DNA of 6,398 nucleotides from Actinomycetota bacterium. GTDB lineage: Bacteria; Actinomycetota; Actinomycetes; Streptosporangiales; Streptosporangiaceae. Below are positions 1-4,317 of this stretch, piece by piece (within the stretch, counting starts at the first letter, position 1; every line of letters begins with the position of its first letter). The notes beneath the pieces were generated by a model. It was not told where the DNA came from. It searched no databases and saw only the letters and a list, made by a program, of their open reading frames with translations. The translations under genes were made by a program, and so were the position numbers. Where the stretch lies: positions 1-6,398 of the forward strand of contig PLIQ01000242.1 of assembly GCA_003140115.1 (NCBI GenBank), in the 5' to 3' direction.

Positions 1-780
1 GGAGACGAGAACGAGGGTGTCCAAGATCGTTTTGTGACGAACGACGTGGACACCCTCGCGACAGCACTCTATGCGGCGACCGACGACATGCTGAAGGAGC
101 ACCCCGGCCTGGCGCCGTGGCGCCCGCCAGCCGGCATTACGCCCCGCCTGAGCGATTCCGAACTGGTCACCCTCGCCACGATGCAGGCCATACCCGGCTA
201 CACCTCCGAAGCCAGATGGCTCCGCCATGCCCGTGCCCGCCTGCGCCACCTCTTCCCCTACCTGCCCCAGCAGCCCGGCTACAACAAGCGGCTGCGCAAG
301 GCCGCCGGTCTGATGCGAAGCGTCAACCGGATCCTGGCCACCACCACCTCGGTGTGGAGCGACGACTATGGGTCGTGGACTCCACCCCGGTGGAATGCGG
401 CCGCTCCCGCGAGACCGTCAAACGCTCCGACCTGGCAGGCTGGGCCGAATACGGCTACTGCGCCAGCCGCAGCCGCTTCTTCTGGGGCCTGCGCCTGCAC
501 CTGGTCTGCACCCTTCAGGGCCTGCCCATCGCCTTCGCCCTGACCGGGGCCAAGGCCGACGAACGCGAGACCCTCCTTGACCTCCTGGCAGCCGAATGCG
601 AGCTTCTGCGAGAGCGCCCCCGACAGACTCTCATCGGCGACAAGAACTACTTCGGCCGTGGTTTCGAATGCGAACTGTCCGAGCATGGAGTCCAGTTGCT
701 GCGGCCTGCCCGTAAAGGTGAACGGGAACGGCCTGGCGCAGCCCTGTTCAAGCCGCTGCGACAGGTCATCGAGGCCCGCC
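1..780 (+). mobile_element. Truncated IS982-family insertion sequence remnant
   Basis: The region encodes a transposase recognisable as IS982 family, but homology stops at about 773-780, where roughly the last 60 residues usual for this family should follow. The right end of the element is therefore missing and only unrelated sequence continues towards phoU. The left terminus is either at the very start of the window or just outside it; no target-site duplication can be identified with only one end. The element is presumably immobile unless complemented in trans. Family assignment rests on remembered conserved blocks, not on a search. Confidence 0.8.
12..58. repeat. 12-bp perfect inverted repeat around the transposase start
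   Basis: Positions 12-23 (CGAGGGTGTCCA) are the exact reverse complement of 47-58 (TGGACACCCTCG), separated by 23 bases that contain the GTG start at 34. As RNA this folds into a 12-bp stem with the initiation codon in the loop. No Shine-Dalgarno sequence is visible. Such a fold could limit transposase translation from outside transcripts, or the repeat could be a transposase binding site near the left end. Both roles are inference; the repeat itself is plain. Confidence 0.6.
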
Positions 781-839
781 GGTCCCAGGCGAGGTGCTTC
801 AGGTCGCCCTCCCCGCGTGGGCCCTGGCTTGGCGAGTAG
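34..839 (+). pseudogene. IS982-family transposase, frameshifted and C-terminally truncated
   Basis: This was a DDE transposase. It starts at GTG 34 and reads in frame to about 366, covering the N-terminal part with the motifs LSDSELVTLATMQA, SEARWLRHARARLRHLFPYL and QQPGYNKRLRKAA. The rest is in the -1 frame from about 369: WVVDSTPVECGRSRETVKRS, DLAGWAEYGYCASRSRFFWG, ALTGAKADERETLLDL, LIGDKNYFGRGFE and LLRPARKGE. A single missing base next to 367-368 explains the shift; no slippery heptamer is visible, so this is damage rather than programmed frameshifting. Likely catalytic Asp codons are 378-380 (VVDSTP) and 639-641 (GDKNYFG). The third acidic residue should be the Glu at 771-773 (RQVIE). 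Directly after it the sequence becomes unrelated (RRSQARCF...) and stops at 837-839. A functional protein is very unlikely. Confidence 0.85.
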
Positions 840-921
840 TCGTAAGCGTCACGTAATGGCGGCGGGCTGCTCCGAGTGAACAAGACCAACGCCAAGGCCG
901 AAGCGCTGGGGTGTCTGCACT

Positions 922-939
922 GGTCCGTCCGCGCGGACC
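922..939. repeat. Short GC-rich hairpin upstream of phoU
   Basis: GGTCCG (922-927) pairs with CGGACC (934-939). The inner 927-938 is also a perfect 12-base palindrome, GTCCGCGCGGAC. It lies 35-50 bases upstream of the inferred phoU promoter. It could be an operator or the remains of a terminator; no T-tract follows. Chance occurrence is possible in such GC-rich DNA. Nothing else was identified between 840 and 973. Confidence 0.3.
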
Positions 940-973
940 CATTGTGACCATGCCGGGCTAGGGCGGCGGCCGG

Positions 974-979
974 TAGGCT
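974..979 (+). promoter_or_regulatory. -10 element of a probable leaderless phoU promoter
   Basis: TAGGCT fits the actinobacterial TANNNT -10 pattern and ends six bases before the GTG at 986, so transcription would start at or next to the start codon. No ribosome binding site precedes the GTG, which agrees with leaderless translation, common in actinobacteria. No good -35 is present at 17-18 bases; TTGTGA at 942-947 is too far away (26 bases). Confidence 0.5.
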
Positions 980-985
980 CTGGCC

Positions 986-1627
986 GTGGTCGAGCAACGG
1001 CAAGAATTCCAGCGCGATCTGGAGGCCATCGAAGCCGAGGTCACCGGCCTGTTCGCCATGGTCGCTGACGACCTGCCCGGGGCAACCTACGCGCTCCTGA
1101 GCGGGAACAGCGAGGTGCTGGGGGTGCTGACCGAACGGGAGCGGGTCATCGACGTCCTGTACCGGGAGATCGACGAGCTGGCTAGCCGGGAGATCTTGCT
1201 GCAGGCGCCGGTGGCTTCAGACCTGCGGTTCTTGCTGTCGGTGCTGCGCGTCGTGCCCGAGCTCGAGCGCTCCCACGACCTCGTCGTGCAGATCGCCTCG
1301 CGGGCCAGTCACGGTCTCGGTGAGGAGCTTTCGCCGGGCTGCCGCAGGCTGGTCGAGCGGATGGGGGATCTGGCCTGGAGCATGTGGCGCCAGGTCGCGG
1401 ATTCCTGGCGCCACCGCGACCGTACCGTCGCGCTAGCGCTGGGCGAGCGTCATGACACGATGAACGAGCTGCACGCCAGCTTGATCGCAGAGCTCGCCTC
1501 AGGACGCATGACACTGCCGGCGGCGATGGAGATGACACTGGTGGCGCGCTTCTACGAGCGTCTTGGCGACCACGCGGTCAACCTCGCGCGGCGGGTGATC
1601 TATCTCGCCGGATCTGCGCCCGGCTAG
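986..1627 (+). CDS. phoU: PhoU-family phosphate signalling regulator
   Basis: PhoU proteins sit at the inner face of the membrane and link phosphate transporters to the PhoR/PhoP-type two-component system, damping uptake and the phosphate-starvation response when phosphate is plentiful. This 213-residue protein has the usual length and the tandem three-helix-bundle layout. The first repeat carries PVASDLRFLLSVLRVVPELE then RSHD, giving the metal-binding E-x3-D at E94/D98. The second carries RFYERLGDHAVNLARRVIYL, with E191/D195. The usual first-repeat sequence ERIGD is ERSHD here. The GTG at 986 is chosen because it starts the conserved N-terminal helix and lies just behind a -10 element; there is no Shine-Dalgarno. 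It is followed, 224 bp on, by a phosphate permease gene with its own PHO box, which suggests that PhoU acts on that permease or on the Pho regulon generally. No pst genes are in view. Confidence 0.9.
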   Translation: MVEQRQEFQRDLEAIEAEVTGLFAMVADDLPGATYALLSGNSEVLGVLTERERVIDVLYREIDELASREILLQAPVASDLRFLLSVLRVVPELERSHDLVVQIASRASHGLGEELSPGCRRLVERMGDLAWSMWRQVADSWRHRDRTVALALGERHDTMNELHASLIAELASGRMTLPAAMEMTLVARFYERLGDHAVNLARRVIYLAGSAPG

Positions 1628-1630
1628 TCC

Positions 1631-1646
1631 CACCCGGATCTGGGTG
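1631..1646 (+). terminator. Possible weak hairpin terminator after phoU
   Basis: CACCC (1631-1635) pairs with GGGTG (1642-1646) over a six-base loop, three bases after the phoU stop codon. There is no T-tract and the stem is short, so only partial termination, if any, is expected. The position just behind the gene and before a separate regulated promoter is the main argument. Confidence 0.3.
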
Positions 1647-1726
1647 CGGGCAAGGTCAGGAGAGCTGTTCTGGACGGCGTGGGCGCCGGGGCCGGCGGCT
1701 GCTGATTCAGTTGATGGCTGTCGTGT

Positions 1727-1759
1727 GTTCATCTGGCGTTCATGTGCGGTTCGGGAGGG
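1727..1759 (+). promoter_or_regulatory. PHO box (PhoP binding site), direct repeats of 11 bp
   Basis: Three consecutive 11-base units start with GTTC in perfect register: GTTCATCTGGC (1727-1737), GTTCATGTGCG (1738-1748) and GTTCGGGAGGG (1749-1759). Against the Streptomyces PhoP direct-repeat consensus G(G/T)TCAYYYR(G/C)G, the first two match at 10 of 11 positions each and the third at about 7. Two good units in tandem are the known core of such operators. The third unit covers where the -35 box would be relative to the -10 at 1776, so a bound PhoP dimer could stand in for the missing -35, as in activated pho promoters. The site predicts induction of the downstream phosphate permease on phosphate starvation. 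Confidence 0.8.
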
Positions 1760-1775
1760 TGTCACCTGCGCCGGT

Positions 1776-1781
1776 TAGCTT
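1776..1781 (+). promoter_or_regulatory. -10 element for the phosphate permease gene
   Basis: TAGCTT fits TANNNT and lies 16 bases after the last PHO-box unit. No standard -35 is present; its place (about 1753-1758) is inside the third repeat, as expected for a PhoP-activated promoter. Transcription from about 1788 would give a leader of roughly 64 bases before the ATG at 1852. Confidence 0.5.
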
Positions 1782-1851
1782 TGTGCCGCGGCAGGAGACG
1801 GATCGCGGCAGGTCAGAGGCATGGCGGGCCGCCTGCAGGGGTTGGGGCGCC

Positions 1852-3267
1852 ATGACCGAGACGCGGCCCGGGGACTTGATCGCGGCGCTGGATGAGGCCT
1901 CGCTGAGCCGGTTTCACCTGCGGGCGGTGCTGGTGTCGGGGATGGGGTTCTTCACCGACGCCTACGACCTGTTCGTCATCGGGATCGCCTCCACCCTGAT
2001 CAGCAAGCAGTGGCATCTGAGCTCGGGCAAGCTCGCCCTGCTGAACAGCGTGATGCTGGCGGCGGCGTTCCTGGGCGCGCTGGTGTTCGGCCGGCTCGCT
2101 GACGTGGCCGGGCGCAAGCGCGCGTACTGGATGGTCGCCGCGATCATGATCGTGGGCGCGCTGGGGTCGGCGCTATCACCGTCATTCTGGACGCTGATCG
2201 GCTTCCGCTTCGTGCTCGGCTTCGGGGTGGGCGGTGACTACCCGGTCAGCGCGGTGATGATGAGCGAGTACGCCAACCGCAAGGACCGCGGCAAGCTGGT
2301 CGGCATGGTGTTCGGCACCCAGGCGCTCGGGCTGATCGTGGGGCCGCTGGTCGCGCTGGCCCTGCTCGGCGGAGGGGCCAGCGACACTGTGACGTGGCGG
2401 GTGCTCCTCGGCCTGGGCGCGGTGCCCGCCGCCGCGGTGCTGTACCTGCGCCTGCTGATGCCCGAATCACCGCGCTACCAGGTGCAGGTGCAAGGGCGGG
2501 CGGAGCAGGCGGCGAGCCAGATCTCCGCCTTCACCGGCGGCCGGGTCGGCGGCGACGGGTCCGCTGGGCCGCGCCAGGAGCTTGGGCTGCGGGCCTTCCT
2601 GACGGACCGCCGGTGGCTGATCATGCTGGCCGGGACGGCGGGCACGTGGTTCCTGCTCGACTACGCCTACTACGGGAACACGATCTCCACCCCGCAGATC
2701 CTCGGCCTGATCTCCCCGCACGCCTCGACCACAACCAAGATCGCCCTGCAGCTGGCCATCTTCGCGGTCGCGGCGGTGCCCGGCTACGTCCTGGCGATCG
2801 CCTGTCTGGACCGGATCGGGCACCGGCGGCTGCAATGGACCGGGTTCGCGGTCATGGCGGCCTGCTTCCTGATCCTCGCGGCGGTGCCGGGCCTGACTAC
2901 GACCGTGGCGCCGTTCCTGCTGGTGTACGGGGTGAGTTACTTCTTCACCGAGTTCGGGCCGAACATGACCACCTTCGTGATGCCCAGCGAGCTGTACCCG
3001 GTGGCTATGCGCGCGACCGGACACGGGATCTCGGCCGGGATAGGCAAGCTCGGCGCGTTCATCGGGGTGTTCTTGTTCCCGGTGCTGTCGTCGTCCTTCG
3101 GCCTGCGCGGCACGCTGCTGCTCACCGCCGGGGTCTCTGTGCTCGGGCTGGCGCTCACCTTCCTCTTGCCCGAGCCTGCCCGCCGCAGCCTGGAAGACAT
3201 GCCCGCCACCCCCTCGGCCGCGGCACCCCAGCCGCTGCTCGTGGCCGACCAGGCATCGGCCCCGTGA
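1852..3267 (+). CDS. MFS phosphate:H+ symporter (PHS/Pho84 family)
   Basis: This 471-residue inner-membrane permease imports inorganic phosphate with protons. It shows a 12-helix MFS pattern with the motif-A loop GRLADVAGRKR (80-90) and a hydrophilic central loop around 205-245. PHS-family blocks are clear: GMGFFTDAYDLFVIG (30-44), GFGVGGDYPVSAVMMSEYA (123-141), WFLLDYAYYGN (266-276) and MPSELYPVAMRATGHGISAG (377-396). Residues known from the fungal PiPT structure are all present with the same internal spacing: D36, D129/Y130, Q157, W266/D270/Y274, N371 and K399. The reading frame is open upstream to TTG 1711, but that extension would run through the PHO box and -10, while ATG 1852 has purine-rich AGGGG (1837-1841) and GGGG (1844-1847) in front. 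The C-terminal tail after about 445 is short and Pro/Ala-rich. Its partner is probably the upstream PhoU, and control is probably by PhoP. A related organic-acid MFS carrier is the alternative, but the binding residues argue against it. Confidence 0.92.
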   Translation: MTETRPGDLIAALDEASLSRFHLRAVLVSGMGFFTDAYDLFVIGIASTLISKQWHLSSGKLALLNSVMLAAAFLGALVFGRLADVAGRKRAYWMVAAIMIVGALGSALSPSFWTLIGFRFVLGFGVGGDYPVSAVMMSEYANRKDRGKLVGMVFGTQALGLIVGPLVALALLGGGASDTVTWRVLLGLGAVPAAAVLYLRLLMPESPRYQVQVQGRAEQAASQISAFTGGRVGGDGSAGPRQELGLRAFLTDRRWLIMLAGTAGTWFLLDYAYYGNTISTPQILGLISPHASTTTKIALQLAIFAVAAVPGYVLAIACLDRIGHRRLQWTGFAVMAACFLILAAVPGLTTTVAPFLLVYGVSYFFTEFGPNMTTFVMPSELYPVAMRATGHGISAGIGKLGAFIGVFLFPVLSSSFGLRGTLLLTAGVSVLGLALTFLLPEPARRSLEDMPATPSAAAPQPLLVADQASAP

Positions 3268-3385
3268 GGACCTGATCGCTGCTGACCGGCAGGTTCCCGG
3301 CGCTCGGTCTCCGGCAGGTGCCCGCTATGGCCCGCTGTCGACCAGGCCGCCGGAACCACGCGGGGTCATGTACGGGACCGGCCTC

Positions 3386-3400
3386 CGCGGCGACGCCGCG
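3386..3400 (+). terminator. Possible terminator hairpin downstream of the phosphate permease
   Basis: CGCGGC (3386-3391) and GCCGCG (3395-3400) form a perfect 6-bp GC stem with a GAC loop, 118 bases beyond the permease stop codon. There is no T-tract, as is common in high-GC actinobacteria. It may end the permease transcript before the next gene's promoter. The rest of 3268-3385 holds only a 9-base direct repeat (CCGGCAGGT at 3286-3294 and 3311-3319). Confidence 0.3.
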
Positions 3401-3435
3401 TCATGCTGGCGTGCGCGCTGGTATGCCCAGCATGA
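3401..3435. repeat. 9-bp inverted repeat upstream of the zinc-ribbon gene
   Basis: TCATGCTGG (3401-3409) is the exact reverse complement of CCAGCATGA (3427-3435) across a 17-base spacer. It begins immediately after the previous GC hairpin and ends 28 bases before the inferred -10 at 3464, so its right arm lies close to the -35 zone. It could be an operator for the downstream gene or a second transcript-end stem. Confidence 0.4.
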
Positions 3436-3463
3436 GTATGCGTGGGTGCGGTCATGGTGTGCG

Positions 3464-3469
3464 TAACAT
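3464..3469 (+). promoter_or_regulatory. Candidate -10 for the zinc-ribbon gene
   Basis: TAACAT fits TANNNT and would start transcription at about 3476, leaving a leader of around 15 bases before GTG 3491. GAGG at 3476-3479 could act as a weak ribosome binding site. No convincing -35 is seen, so the call is tentative. Confidence 0.35.
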
Positions 3470-3490
3470 GGCTGTGAGGCGCCCCACCGG

Positions 3491-4126
3491 GTGGCCGATA
3501 CCCGGACTTGTGAGCAGTGCGGGACCGTGTTCGCGCCGCGCCGGGAGCATGCCCGGTTCTGCCGTCCCCGCTGCCGGGTCGCGTGGAACCGCGAGCATAC
3601 CGGGGACCCGCAGGCCGAGGCGAGTGCGCTGGAGTGGTCCATCACCGCGATGCGCGAGGCCATAGAGCGGCTGGCCAGGGATCAGGTAGTGGACCATGGG
3701 CAGGGGTTCGCGGTGATCAGCGAGGCAGTATGGTGCGTCACCATCGTCGACGCGACCTTGGTGCGATATCACCGTCATGCCTACAAGAGCGCCATGAAAT
3801 CCCGGGCCCCCGCCCGGCGGCGGGCGGTCGAGGAAACGTTCGCGGGGTTGCGGTTCGTGCGCAACCAGATGGGATATCACCTCGACCCCGCCGATTTCAT
3901 CCAGCCGGAGCAAAGCGAGCCCAGCGCTGATCGCGGTGTCACGGCCTGGAGGTGGAGGCCGGTGCCCGAGCCGGACCTCGGATCGCTGCCGCCGCGCGGG
4001 CAGGCGTGGGAGATGACACGGTACCGGGCGTATCAGGCCCAGCTGGCCGGTCACACCATCGGGGAGACATTCGGCCGGGTTGGCGCCTTCCTTAACCTGG
4101 CTGCCCCGCATCCGGTCGCGGCATAG
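3491..4126 (+). CDS. Zinc-ribbon protein of unknown function with HEPN-like R-x5-H motif
   Basis: The 211-residue protein begins with a four-cysteine zinc ribbon, C7-x2-C10 and C24-x3-C28, in the setting CGTVF...RFCRPRCRVAWNRE, a form common in small actinobacterial proteins. Residues 45-150 look helical and soluble. They include SEAVWCVTIVDATLVRYH (77-94) and then LRFVRNQMGYHLDPADFI (120-137). The stretch R124-N125-...-H130 fits the R(N)-x4-6-H signature of HEPN RNases, preceded by an amphipathic helix as in that fold. The tail (150-211) contains WRWRP and TRYRAYQAQLAG. No membrane segment or signal peptide is seen. GTG 3491 is preferred because the first cysteine pair follows directly; the upstream ATG and GTG codons examined are out of frame. 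The gene stands alone between two transporters, with no recognisable antitoxin partner. Zinc binding is likely; RNase activity is only inferred, and a nucleic-acid-binding regulator is equally possible. Confidence 0.8.
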   Translation: MADTRTCEQCGTVFAPRREHARFCRPRCRVAWNREHTGDPQAEASALEWSITAMREAIERLARDQVVDHGQGFAVISEAVWCVTIVDATLVRYHRHAYKSAMKSRAPARRRAVEETFAGLRFVRNQMGYHLDPADFIQPEQSEPSADRGVTAWRWRPVPEPDLGSLPPRGQAWEMTRYRAYQAQLAGHTIGETFGRVGAFLNLAAPHPVAA

Positions 4127-4225
4127 CTGCCGGGCCCCGTACCCCGCGCACCCGGATTACGAACGCGGCGCTGGCAGCCACGTTCGCGCGGCCGCCAAGA
4201 AGGCCGGATCGGTGATGCGCTGCTT

Positions 4226-4263
4226 GTTTGGTTACGGACCGGGTTCCAAACGGAGCATAGGTT
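4226..4263 (+). promoter_or_regulatory. Dyad GTTTGG-N14-CCAAAC and candidate -10 before the SulP gene
   Basis: GTTTGG (4226-4231) and CCAAAC (4246-4251) are exact inverted copies 14 bases apart. TAGGTT at 4258-4263 fits a TANNNT -10, so the dyad would cover the -35 zone of this promoter, a typical place for a repressor or activator. The start point would be near 4270, giving a leader of about 48 bases before GTG 4318. The stretch is AT-richer than its surroundings. The regulator is unknown. Confidence 0.4.
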
Positions 4264-4306
4264 GCTGGCAGCGAGATGATTGCCGGGTACCCAACCGCCG
4301 GGAAAC

Positions 4307-4315
4307 AGGAGGTGA
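4307..4315 (+). promoter_or_regulatory. Strong ribosome binding site that fixes the SulP start
   Basis: AGGAGGTGA is a near-perfect Shine-Dalgarno sequence, with AGGAGG ending five bases before GTG 4318. It rules in favour of 4318 over the in-frame ATG at 4276, which has no such site, and over the GTG at 4312, which lies inside the Shine-Dalgarno itself. Confidence 0.8.
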
Positions 4316-4317
4316 CG

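Noticed and set aside
360..372. Programmed -1 frameshift in the transposase
   Set aside because: No A/T-rich slippery heptamer or downstream pseudoknot is evident, IS982 elements normally use a single frame, and the gene is truncated anyway.
871..881. Single PHO-box-like unit on the minus strand (GTTCACTCGGA), upstream of phoU
   Set aside because: It matches 10 of 11 positions, but the adjacent 11-base units do not match. PhoP sites need at least two tandem units, and the orientation is opposite to phoU.
1711..1851. Longer N-terminus for the phosphate permease starting at TTG 1711
   Set aside because: The extension would be encoded by the PHO box and the -10 element and is not PHS-like. ATG 1852 has a purine-rich site upstream and starts a normal-length protein.
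2394..3275. Open frame overlapping the phosphate permease on the same strand (293 codons)
   Set aside because: It is an Arg/Gly/Ala/Pro-rich out-of-frame reading of a conserved transporter, with no motif of its own.
4080..4317. Coding sequence bridging the zinc-ribbon gene and the SulP gene
   Set aside because: The + frame open here gives low-complexity Arg/Ala/Gly-rich sequence overlapping both genes. The spacer instead carries a dyad, a -10-like site and a strong ribosome binding site.
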